Shown here: piece by piece, positions 46,187 to 55,636 of the stretch
How the letters are laid out: each line of letters opens with the position of its first letter
How positions within the stretch are numbered: position 1 is the first letter of the stretch
Source of the DNA: Coprinellus micaceus
Taxonomy: Eukaryota > Basidiomycota > Agaricomycetes > Agaricales > Psathyrellaceae
Length of the DNA stretch: 64,000 nt
Direction: 5' to 3'
Assembly: GCA_951394405.1 (NCBI GenBank)
Contig: OX596339.1
Coordinates: 620,001-684,000 of the forward strand
The notes under the pieces: model-generated
Told to the model about the DNA's origin: nothing
Seen by the model: only the letters and a program-made list of their open reading frames with translations
The model's database searches: none
Made by a program: the position numbers and the translations under genes

Positions 46187-47050
46187 CTACTCCCCTTTGA
46201 GATCTTTCTTGGTGATTAAGTCTGGCTGGCCATAGTAGTACCTTGTACGCCCAAGTCCACCAAACCAAGCCAACCTAAGCGCCCACAACGTGGCACCGCA
46301 CACAGTTCGTCAGTCGAATGTACACTCGATGGGAAGACAGAAGGCCAGCACCTCACGAAGAAGTCTAAGAGCACCATGGAGTCACTGATCCAGATTGTAG
46401 AGCCCCACGTCTGTGGTATAAGCCGATTGTGCTCTGGAATAACGGCAAAGTGCATTCCGAGAAGGCTGTGAGAAATGGAAGGTCGAATCAGCGCTCTTCG
46501 AGCTCTTAAATTTGATCAATTGCCCACTGGGTTATCTGAGGAATGGATAGATATCAGAGGGCACCTTTCACCCACATAAGCGGCACGTACATCGACAATC
46601 GCCAAAGCGAAGAGCACAGCTCCGACAACGCTTTCCTGAGCCCCCGGATTATTGGCCAGGTTCTTCCTTGCAGCTTGGAAGACAAAAGAGACAAAGAGGA
46701 TGACCAGGAAGTGGCCTGAGATGCAATATTCAACGGGATCTGGCACCGGACAAGCGAGAAACTAGCCCTACTTACAGTTAACCATCTGGTATAATGCCAT
46801 CTCTGCTCGACTGTCCATGTATGTCGTCGTTGGGAGGGCCTCCAATCGAGGCATGTCATAGAGGGCATACTTGCCAGGCCAAATGAAGTAGAAGAAAACG
46901 GGAGAGAATGTCGCCACTGGGTAGCGTGGATCAGTACAGCGAGAATTGTGATGATGGACGAAGACACTTACAGGGCTCATAGAACACGAAGAAGAACTCG
47001 TAAAAACCTGGTAACGCAGGAAAGCGCGCTGAGTGGGTGGTTGGGGCCAT
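46187..47050 (-). CDS. small multi-pass membrane protein, DUF7704 type
   Basis: Five exons (46972-47050, 46776-46916, 46565-46739, 46352-46465, 46187-46274) assemble to 198 residues. The start MAPTTHSARFPALPGFYEFFFVFYEPL, the block TYMDSRAEMALYQM, the helix GHFLVILFVSFVFQAARKNL, then QESVVGAVLFALAIVDV and a final FFVRLAWFGGLGR match the DUF7704 layout of four helices common in Agaricomycetes. The family has no known function; a small endomembrane or plasma-membrane protein is likely. The last intron's acceptor is formed by a TAAGCGCCC motif read on the minus strand (..GGGCGCTTAG). The tail YYYGQPDLITKKDLKGE is hydrophilic. The join of exons 3 and 4 is the least certain. Confidence 0.75.
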
Positions 47051-47581
47051 GAGAGGCTACGGTAAAAGTGTGGCACCCGTCTGGAGATGGCGAAGAGGTG
47101 CTTGGTGATAAGATGGCTATCTATACTAATATATCCCGATCGAGGGGTACGACGTAACCGCAGTGTCATGTACGGCAGAAGTGAGAAAAAACCAGGCCAC
47201 GAGACTCCCACCCAAGGCGGGGCTCGCGCTGGAATTACAGACCCAGCGGCCAATGCCTTCGGGAGTTCCCGAATCGACCCCTAAGAATAAGCGCCCAAGG
47301 AAGGCCGGCGAATTACAAGACGCCGGGTTAAGACCACGAGTCCTCGGGCAGAATACAATCGCGTCTTGTTCCTAAGACCCTTTCTCGCACATGGCTGGTC
47401 CATCTGAGACACTGCTATACCATCGGTGCATAGCACACAAGGTGAACTCGACGGATGCAGGCCAACTTCAGGCTATAAATGAATACCCCAGCTCCCACCT
47501 TGGAGTCCTCCAAAAGTCGACTCTCACGGCATTCCAGAGAAAACAACGGCGATCCTCGTACCCGCGACCTCCTTCGCCACC
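47051..47581. other. intergenic between divergent genes
   Basis: This 531-bp stretch lies between the DUF7704-type gene and the acidic coiled-coil gene. It holds TAAGCGCCC at 47288 and a TATA box at 47474. No gene was seen. Confidence 0.5.
47474..47480 (+). promoter_or_regulatory. TATA box of the acidic coiled-coil gene
   Basis: TATAAAT lies 108 bp upstream of the first ATG at 47582, a fitting distance for a fungal core promoter. Confidence 0.45.
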
Positions 47582-48148
47582 ATGATGTCGTGGGACCCCT
47601 TCACCGACAGCCGCCGTGAACTGCTCATGGCCGGCATATCATTTGAAGATATAGAGGACCTCGAACTTGACCCCTTCCAGAAGGGACACGAGAACTGGAA
47701 GCCCAAAGAACGCGCCTTTGCCTCCCCAGCCGCAGAGATCAAGGAGCGAACGGCAGAGCTGATCGGCCAAGTCGACGACCTCCAACGAGTGCAACGCCAC
47801 CAGCGCCGGCAGTTGAGGAACTTCAAGGGGTTGGTGGAAAAGTCGATCGCCGACGCGTCCGGGAGTAGCTCAAATAGCGAGCTAAAGGAGGTGCAAGAGA
47901 GGGTGAGGAGGTTGAGTAAGGAAATGAAGACGATGCAGACGGCGCATACGCTGAGGCTGACTGATCTTTATGACCATATGGAGGATAATTATCCTGTCGA
48001 TGTGGAGAATCCAGACTTCTGGGAGGAGCTTGGGATGAAGGGGGAGGATGAGGATGAGAACGAAGATTCAGAAATGGACGATGAAGAAGACGGCAAAGAA
48101 GACGATGAAGACGATGACGATGATGAAGACGACGAAGAAGAAATGTAG
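47582..48148 (+). CDS. small acidic-tailed coiled-coil protein, function unknown
   Basis: An intronless frame of 188 residues starting MMSWDPFTDSRRELL; the second Met may be the start. Residues about 50-125 are strongly helical and charged (KERTAELIGQVDDLQRVQRHQRR, LKEVQERVRRLSKEMKTMQ), predicting a coiled coil. The C-terminal 40 residues are almost all Asp and Glu. Such tails occur in histone chaperones and other nuclear proteins, but this alone proves nothing. The codon pattern is clean and a TATA box sits upstream, so I accept it as a real gene. No family recognised. Confidence 0.62.
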   Translation: MMSWDPFTDSRRELLMAGISFEDIEDLELDPFQKGHENWKPKERAFASPAAEIKERTAELIGQVDDLQRVQRHQRRQLRNFKGLVEKSIADASGSSSNSELKEVQERVRRLSKEMKTMQTAHTLRLTDLYDHMEDNYPVDVENPDFWEELGMKGEDEDENEDSEMDDEEDGKEDDEDDDDDEDDEEEM

Positions 48149-48471
48149 TTAGAAAGATACCAGAGCCTAGTAAGGTAGTGTTTCTCGGCCACGGAATGAC
48201 ACTTGGATTCGGCGTGCTATGACCGTCCTTGAAGTGGGAGGACACGCGCACAACTAAAGATTGTGGCCCTAGGGCCTAGAGCGAACGAGCGAACAAAACC
48301 ATCCTTCATGTGGCCTCTGGACACAGCTCGAGGTGTCCCAAGTGGAAGGAAACTGGTAGGAGAAGGCATCTGGAACCGTTCAGTGCCTTTATAGGTGGGC
48401 AGTCTGCGGGCTATTCCCATATTTACACTCTGTCGAGTAGGTTGAATTGAGCTTGAATTAGGAAGATCCGT
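48149..48471. other. intergenic between convergent genes
   Basis: This 323-bp stretch holds the 3' flanks of the coiled-coil and P450 genes. No other feature was seen. Confidence 0.5.
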
Positions 48472-50819
48472 TCATACAGAAATCGCCAGCTCTGCAAGTA
48501 ATTCCCTCGCCTCGTCGGACCTCACCTTGAACTCACACTTGAGTTCCTTCGGGCGACACAAAAACCCCGGGTCAAACCTCTTGTCAACCTTCCCGTCCGG
48601 CCCAACGTAATTCGCTCGCTCGCCTGGAGGCATCTCGAAGTCGAACAAGGTGAGCAGACATGCGGAGGTAAGCCATAGGGTGGACTGCGCGGTGTGCGAC
48701 CCTGGACAAATTCTGCGTTGTGAATTGTCTGTCAGCATGTGTGGGGAAAGGACTCCAGTGGATCGTTACAGTGTCTTGCATATTGGTTTGCATCACGATT
48801 TTTTTCTGCGCGGACTTTGTGACGGGTGACACGGCACATGTATACCAGGTTTGGTGACGAGCGGGCCAACAACATGAGCGCCTGCTGTCAGCTGCTGTCC
48901 AGATGTGGTCCAGATGGCAGGGAATTGGCTCGCACTGGCGCCGAGTGGCGGTTGGTGTGACCCTGTCACACCCATTTGAAAAAAAAACGAAACGCAAACC
49001 AATATGCAAGACACTGTAAGCGTACGTACCGCCTACCAAACCCAAACGCAATTGTGGCTGGGTGCCTAACGTCCAGATCGATCTCGATACTTGTCCCTGC
49101 GGTGTCCGACTTTGTGCGGATGAACCTATCAGGGTTAAACTGAAAGACGTCCTCTCCATACTCCTCCTTGTTGTTCAACATCGACCTACGCATTTGGTCG
49201 TTCCGTGAGTCTCATCTTCGGCGTCGTGAAAGCATATGGACCAGTGCTCACCAGAGGTTCGCAATAACCACACTCCCCTTCGGAATGAAGTACCCCTTGT
49301 AGACATCGTCTTCCGTTGTCCTGTGCGGGACTCCGATCGGGGCAACAGGCGCCCAACGTTGTGATTCCATTACCGCAGCCGTCAAAAGGGGAAGCTTATC
49401 CTGGTCTTCCAAGGTCGGCAGTCTGAGAGTGCGTTTACCTGGAGATCATCCAACTCAGAACGTCACCCCGGCCAGGTCACAACTCGACATACTTACCTGA
49501 TCTATCATCCTCCACCAAGACAGCATCCAGCTCAGCCTGAATTCTCTTCCTCACTTCCGGGTGCGTGGCGAGGGCAAAAATATGAGTGAGAACCGCGCTG
49601 GTAGTGGTATCAGCCGCCGTCCCGAATATGGTCGCGGCAGCGTCTTGTATCGCGTCTACGCCTTTCAGTCTGGCTTCTTCGGTGGGTGCCGTCGCGTCCA
49701 AGGAGGCTAGGGAATATGATGTGAACGAAGGGTGAACACCTTCAGTACCCTACCCACGTTCAGTGAACATCTCGGCACAAGTAGTTAGATTCAAGGACAC
49801 TTACGAATCCCTTCACAGCTCTCTCGTATCCCTCCATCTTGAATTTGACCGCCATCCACTGAACGCTCTTCGCGTACCTCTTCCATCCCATCCCAGGCAC
49901 CGGTACCCCAACCCCCGTGAAAGGTATTGGGATGGACTCGGGAATGTAGTTGAGCGCTGGGACAATGTCGACGATTGCGTTTCCAGGGGTAAGAAAGTCC
50001 AGGAACAACCTCGCTACTGAGTCAACGAACTCAACGAGTTCGTCGCGTTTCCGTTGGACAGGGAGACCATACGCAAGGGAGATCGCGAGGGAACCTATCA
50101 TACTGGTCACATTGTTAGGAGGTGTCGTGAGATAGGTAAAGAGACGCACCGCCTGACGAGTTCATACACGTCTCCTGGTGTCTCATTCACATCCAACAAG
50201 AACCGATGAACGAACTCGTACACCTGCGAGGTATGCACGGCGGTACCAGACGCTGCATCGGAATGGCCCGGGGAGCGAAAGTACTTGACGAACAGCCTCC
50301 GCCGCTCCCTCCATGCCTCGGAGTAGGGGTTAAACGCGAAAATACAATCCCAGCCCAGTATTTCGCAGGACATCACCAATCTAGGTCTAAATTTGGATGC
50401 GAGGAAGCTTGACCGAGGGAGGTAACAAAGATGGTTGCACGCACCTGGACGAGTACTTTGACGCCCTCTTCTCCAACAGCTCGATAGCGGTGTCGTAAGA
50501 GTCGATGACGACTATCGTATCCCCTAACACATTCGCGCTGATTATATCCGATCCTGCAGCGCATCGTCAGCGCCTAAGCCACAAACTTTAAAAGAGGGCT
50601 GAGATTCGACTTACCGAACACCTTTGCCCACTGAGCATAAACAAGCGCCATGCTCGCCAACGGAACGTCGAACGCGTTGCCTATGACCGGCCATCCTTTA
50701 GGACCTGGAGGCAAGGGTAGACCCCTACTTCTTCTCCTGTACACCCACTGGGTATACAAGATGTACGATGCGGCCGGGACGAGGAGGAGAGATACGAACT
50801 GGGGGAAGAATCCAGTCAT
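48472..50819 (-). CDS. cytochrome P450 monooxygenase
   Basis: This is a microsomal P450, anchored by an N-terminal helix (FFPQFVSLLLVPAASYILY) followed by the proline hinge LPLPPGPKGWPVIGN. The oxygen-activating I-helix is IFGTAADTTTSAVL. The ExxR motif is in VMESQRWAPVAP. The PERF-like region is FNPDRFI, and the heme loop FGFGRRICPGSHTA contains the axial cysteine. About ten short introns interrupt it. I could place several junctions (KVFG|SDIISANVLG, KYSSR|PRLVM, GRR|ICPG). The last intron, 48713-49029, is 317 bp and carries a MITE. The substrate is unknown; the layout resembles multi-member P450 families of mushrooms. The ATG at 50819 places the anchor at the start; 50852 is an in-frame alternative. 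Confidence 0.9.
48769..49016. mobile_element. Tc1/mariner-like MITE inside a P450 intron
   Basis: The element has 23-bp perfect terminal inverted repeats at 48769-48791 and 48994-49016, beginning CAGTGTCTTGCATATTGG. Beyond these, the arms stay similar for about 40 bp more (T-rich block, then a GTGAC..GGGT-type block). It is 248 bp long and flanked on both sides by TA (48767-48768 and 49017-49018), the target duplication of Tc1/mariner elements. CAGTG ends are usual in that superfamily. There is no coding capacity. It lies wholly in the last P450 intron between donor 49029 and acceptor 48713. Confidence 0.88.
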
Positions 50820-50852
50820 AGTACTTAATGGCAGCGCCTTGGCTTCGGCCAA

Positions 50853-52512
50853 CGCCCATGCAATATATATACGCTTCGAGGAAGCAAGGAGCGATCAGAA
50901 CGCAATCTCTAGGGGCTTGCACGTCTCCTCGGAAGGGAATCAGACGTTCATTAGGTATGCAGATGTAGGTCGATCGACTCCTAGTAGCATCACGAGGCGT
51001 CCGGCGGGAGCTGCGGCCTGACCGAAGCAATGAAGGCCGATGGATGAAATGCCAGTTGTCTAGATGAACATGAAGTGTCGCCTGTCGCCCGAAGGCAACG
51101 CGCCCCTGACATGCTAGGCGACTTCAATGAGGGGTCGGCTAGAGGGGTTTGGGTTTCCGGGCGACGAAGAGGGCGCCATGAGTCGACGGTATCTTGCTAG
51201 GGTGATCAAGAAGAGGATATCCAGGATGGGTTTCTGGTACCAGCAGCTGCACTGCTGCAGTGAGTCTCGGGAGTAGGGTGGGGAGAACGAAGGGTATTTG
51301 GCAGTAGACAGGAGGTGAAATGAAAGGTTCTTGAGGTATGGTGGGTGTTTCTCACGAATGGCCTAATGTATTTCATAGACTTCATTATGAATGAAATGAA
51401 GTATACCTTTTCATTCGATGCACCCCTTTCTTGAGGTTGTTGGTCGTCGGCGAGCATGACGGTCAAGAGCAAGATTGATCGGTGGCGTCACAACCGCCTG
51501 CGTTGAACCCCAACCACGATCATCTCCAGTGAATTCCCCGTCCCTCCTAATCCAATCCCAAATTACGCGCATGCAACTGGACGATGTCGGCGACCACAAT
51601 GAATATTTAAAACCCCTGGAAGGCACTGCAGCGTCTGGCGAACCGGGTCGCACACTGCCGCCCAGTTCCGAACTCCAATTACAATGCCGAGGACGCGTCC
51701 CTGGTATCCTCGACGCGTCGCCCCAGTGAAGACCTACCTCCAGGCTCAAGCGGAACTCACGGGGCTGTTAAGTCCGCAAGATAACACTGAAAACGCGGAG
51801 ACGTCTCCAGGTTTGGGTTGGATTGGAGTACGGCTGACGCGGTGGGCCTAGCAGGTCGATGCGCAGCGGATTGGGTGGCTTAGTGAGTCCCCTTACTTGC
51901 CGCGTGTCCTCGCCGACACTTGGCCGACACTGACGATACATACCAGGAGCCATGTTACGTTCACAAGAAGGCTTTCTCTTAGTCGATTGTATCCGCGTAG
52001 TACCCGTGGCGTCATTCGATCTCGAGAGATGCGTAGACCTAGCTGCGCTCTCCCTACTGCGGCCCTGCGGAGAAGGTTGGGTTGGTGTACCTGACAAGCG
52101 CTCGACATGCCCAACGTAAAGCCAGCGTGCAGACCCCATGGTGCAGCTTCCAACTTTGGGAGCAGCATGGCGCACAATCACCCTTCGGCTGCTGCGGAGG
52201 GTCTATGCGCAGTGATTCAATTGCCTTTGCCCGCCTCGGCACTTTGAAATCTATGCTGCGTTATTTTCCGGCGCTAGCGGCACACAATGACATTGGTGAC
52301 ACTGGTGGATCCATCGTATTCTGGATTCACCATTCGAAGCGTGGTTGATGAACATCACCACTTTCCCTGTGTGAGTCTCCCAGAGTACATAAAGCGCCGT
52401 CCATCCTCCACCGCAGCAAATCTTCATTCCCTTCATTCCCTTTTCTTTTACTCTCGCCTCTTCCCTCAGATCCTTACTTCTACCGTTAGTTCAATCCAAA
52501 TACCCGTCGACT
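50853..52512. other. intergenic between divergent genes
   Basis: This 1.66-kb stretch lies between the P450 (minus) and the single-span membrane protein gene (plus). A TATATATA run at about 50863-50871 lies just upstream of the P450 start. The plus-side promoter contains pyrimidine-rich DNA from 52410 to 52500. Short frames here show no family character. Confidence 0.5.
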
Positions 52513-54197
52513 ATGGTGCGCCTCTTCGGTGAAGAAAAGGCCCCTCTCCTCGAGCGATACACGGACGACATCGAGTCCCCCAAGACCGTCTCAAACGCTG
52601 AAGAAGCAGCCGCCTTGGAAGCGCTCCGCGCAGCCGAAGTCGCTCGTCGTCGCCGCCGCTGCCGTCGAAGGTTCTTCCACTTCTTCGCCATCACTTTCCT
52701 CGCCCTCGCATTCATCGGCGTCCGCCATTACAAGCACCGGGGCAAGAACAACATCTCCCGCTTCTTCCCCGAAGATGAACCTCACAGGCTCCCTGTCGTC
52801 CCTGGAGTGACCTTGGAGCATTGCACCGACTGGAAGAGTGGCGCCGAAGATGGGCCTGGCGCCAAGGTTTTCAAGAGCGGAGACGGTTATTACATCCCTC
52901 CTCGCGATAAGCGCCCGGCGCCTGCACACAAGCACTTCAAGAAGAACTCCCGTGCTATCACCTCCTCCGCCGAGTTCAAGCTCGACGCAGACAAGCCTCT
53001 TTACTTAGTATCTCGCGGGTCGTTCGCCTACGGCTCCCTCACTGTCCGCCAGTCTGACGACGACAGTACCGAAGTCAAGACGACGGTCACTGTGACCGCG
53101 GACGGACATGGCAATTCTGGACGCTGGCACGAGCATTTCCTGGACGTCATTCGGGTCTGTAAGATCAAGAAGGATGGCGACTCTGAGGCGACTGGTGTCG
53201 GTATCTTCGTGAGTACAGCTTCGTCGTCGTTCTATATGCGGACGCTGAGCATATTGGTTGTAAACAGACTCCCGAGTGGCACCGCAGGGGACCACACCGA
53301 GGCCGCCACCACCACAACGAGAAGTTCCACGTTATCGTCGAGTTACCCAAGTCCGCGGACCCGTTGATCCTCCAGAGTCTAGAGACAGACATGCCCATCT
53401 TCCACCAGACATTGGCCACGGAGGAGGGGGCAGTTTCGTACGGAACCTTGCGCCTCCAAGGTGCACTGGCACCCATTGATGCTTTGGTATGTCGTTTATT
53501 TTGCGTTCGATAGGCAAGTGGCTGACGACGCTGTAGGATGCGACGGGCGAGAACGTCACCGTTTATACTTCGAACGCTCCTATCGAAGGCAGTTTCAAGG
53601 CTTCGCATTCGCTCTTCCTTCAAACTGAGAATGCCCCAATCAACGTCTATCTGGAGCTTGAGAACGCGAACTCGACTCGGCCTTCTATCGCATCACTGCA
53701 TACCAGCAACGCGTGAGTATCCCTCCGTCCTTGGTATCATCCACGCGTAAGCTGAAGGTCCCTGTAGCCCGATTACCTCTCGCAACAGCCTTACGGCCAC
53801 TGAATGGTCCAAGGACAACACGGGCAGCTTCAAGGTCTTCACCGGCACCGCCAACTCCAAGATCCACCTCACTTTCCCCTCCGCTCCAATCAACTCCACC
53901 CTCGAGCTGACTGCCGATACCACTCTCGGCAACATCGACGTTGCCCTGCACCCCACGTACGAGGGCGAGTTCTCCCTCGCCACCTCGCTCGCCAAGGCAG
54001 ATGTTCTTTTGACCGAGGGAGAGGCAGACCCGGAGGGCAAGGACAGGAAGAGGAGTGCGCTGACGCACCCGATGAGGAGCGAGGTGTACGGAGAGACGTG
54101 GTGGGGCGAGTACCAGGGCAAGCAGAAGCATTGGGGAAATGTGAAGCTGAGGACGGCGTTGTCGCCGGTTACGTTGAGGTTCAACGGTGATGCTTGA
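52513..54197 (+). CDS. single-span membrane protein with beta-rich domain, function unknown
   Basis: Four exons (52513-53208, 53268-53486, 53537-53712, 53768-54197) encode 506 residues. The cytosolic N-terminus (MVRLFGEEKAPLLERY) leads through a basic cluster (VARRRRRCRRR) to one transmembrane helix at about residues 55-75 (FHFFAITFLALAFIGV), predicting a type II orientation. The outer part has many short beta-like repeats (GSLTVRQSDD, HVIVELPKSADP, YGTLRLQGAL, VTVYTSNAPIEGSF, LELTADTTLGNIDVAL), similar in style to DUF4097-like adhesin or lipoprotein folds found in large mushroom families with an N-terminal anchor. No enzymatic motif was seen. The C-terminus WWGEYQGKQKHWGNVKL is conserved-looking. 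Function unknown. Confidence 0.82.
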
Positions 54198-54666
54198 AGT
54201 GTCGGAGTTGTATGGTGTGGTGATACTTCCGCGGGTGAACGTGTTCGAGATCCGTTAGTTTCTATGCAGACCTTTCCTGTCTTTTTTGGGATGAGAGGGT
54301 GTATTTGTATGTGGGTAGTGTGTTATAGTGACGCAGTTGTTGAGAACTCCTCCCGACTTGACCAAGTGGACTTGAAGGTCCCGAGGCAGTAAATAGGAGG
54401 GTGTTTGAGTCACGTTATAATGATCACCACACCCTTCTGCCGGGGAGTAGGTAGGCTTGAATGCGGTTTCGGTTAAGCGCCCGCGCAGTCTCAAAGTTGC
54501 GTCGTATTTTGAACCCGTATTCAAGGTAAGGCTGCAAGGCCCTTGGGTAGTAACACCACTCACGAGGCCTTGGACCAGGTCCAAGCATATGTCCGCGGCC
54601 ACTATGGTGAAGGGGGGAACTCTGCACCCCCCTCCCTCTGGGCGGGGGGAAAGGTTCGGGGGCACC

Positions 54667-55448
54667 GCCATAATTAGGGCTCCAACCATATACTATACGA
54701 TACCCTATTAATAGGGTACTATCCTATCCCTATCCCTATCCCTATAACCCATTTTTGTCGGCTGTATAGTATATGGTATTTATACTATAATACAGGGTGT
54801 ATAGGGTTGTTAGTTACAGCCCCAGTCATTGAGTGCTGCAGTGGCCGACTGCTGGTGGGGTGTGTCCGCTCCAGCTATAAGGGTTCGGCCAATTTCCCCC
54901 GCCCCTTCCTTCATGGCCTCCGAGGCACCAGGAGCGGATTTCCATAGTAGTTGTCAGGTGACTACACACGCAAACTCAAGGCGCCTAAATTCGCAGCGAA
55001 CCTCCCTCTTGCTAAAATAATGGCCACACTCAGACTGTGTTTGCCAATATCCCAATTCCCGGTGACACCGGCAAAAAATGTTTTTGACGAGCGCCTAAAT
55101 GCATCGCTCTTCTCAGAAGCTCACAGTTGACGTTTGAGCCCAAATAACGAATAACTCGTTTGGAACGCGAATAAAGTTGGAAAAGGGTCTACATGTGTGC
55201 TCCATGGTGGCTATCTAGCAACTACACACAATATTATGGCCTCCGGGTCCCTTGTTTTCGAAGAAAAATGGATGTGCCGGAGGAGGGCGAGTGGCGGCGT
55301 GAGCAACACGTGACCGATTCAGTGCCAACAGCACAACCCTATCCCTATCCCTCTTTATAGGTATTAATACCCTATACTACCCTATACCCTATCCCTATAT
55401 GGCCCGACCCGTATAGGGATAGTATATGGTTGGAGCCCTAGCCATAAT
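54667..55448. mobile_element. hAT-like non-autonomous element (MITE) with 8-bp target duplication
   Basis: The element runs from 54675 to 55440 (766 bp). Its ends are a 22-bp perfect inverted repeat (TAGGGCTCCAACCATATA.. at 54675-54696 and 55419-55440). It is flanked on both sides by the identical 8-bp word GCCATAAT (54667-54674 and 55441-55448). An 8-bp duplication and a YARNG-type end are the hallmarks of the hAT superfamily. Inside are TATCCC-type tandem repeats near each end and no coding frame. The perfect ends suggest recent insertion, or at least little decay. Confidence 0.9.
54720..54747 (+). repeat. TATCCC short tandem repeat inside the hAT-like element
   Basis: About four to five tandem CCCTAT/TATCCC units lie just inside the left end. 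A matching shorter cluster lies near 55335-55350, close to the right end. They form subterminal repeats of the element rather than telomeric DNA, since the unit differs from the TTAGGG of fungi. Confidence 0.65.
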
Positions 55449-55505
55449 CCATTGGCCGCTGCTTCAACTTTCAAGTTTTAACGTCCCTCGACGTACCTTG
55501 GGACC

Positions 55506-55511
55506 AAAAAA
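55506..55511 (-). terminator. RNA polymerase III terminator of tRNA-Gln copy 1
   Basis: Read on the minus strand, a T6 run follows the tRNA 3' end by about 20 bp. The trailer ACAGCGTCTC is shared with copy 2. Confidence 0.7.
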
Positions 55512-55530
55512 GACGCCCGAGAGACGCTGT

Positions 55531-55636
55531 AGGCCCTGCCAGGACTCGAACCTGGGTTCCAAGAATTTGTAGCTTGTCAGGTTCGAAACCTAGGCAACCT
55601 CAGAATCTTGAGTGATAACCTCTACACTACAGAGCC
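55531..55636 (-). tRNA. tRNA-Gln(CTG) with 34-nt intron, copy 1
   Basis: Read on the minus strand, the acceptor stem pairs GGCTCTG with CAGGGCC and the discriminator is T. The D arm is TAGTGTAGAGGTTATCACT. The anticodon stem is CAAGA/TCTTG with anticodon CTG in TTCTGA. The T arm is CCAGG-TTCGAGT-CCTGG. A 34-nt intron follows the base 3' of the anticodon. The intron contains a 5-bp hairpin (AGGTT-TCG-AACCT). Total length is 106 bp. It differs from copy 2 at only two bases, both in this hairpin. Confidence 0.93.

Noticed and set aside
46115..46284. GGGCGCTTA and TAAGCGCCC as terminal repeats of a small element
   Set aside because: The right copy overlaps the acceptor of a well-supported intron and adjacent bases do not pair, so it is not a mobile element.
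54720..55400. Telomere or interstitial telomeric repeat
   Set aside because: The unit is CCCTAT, not CCCTAA/TTAGGG, and it lies inside a defined transposable element.
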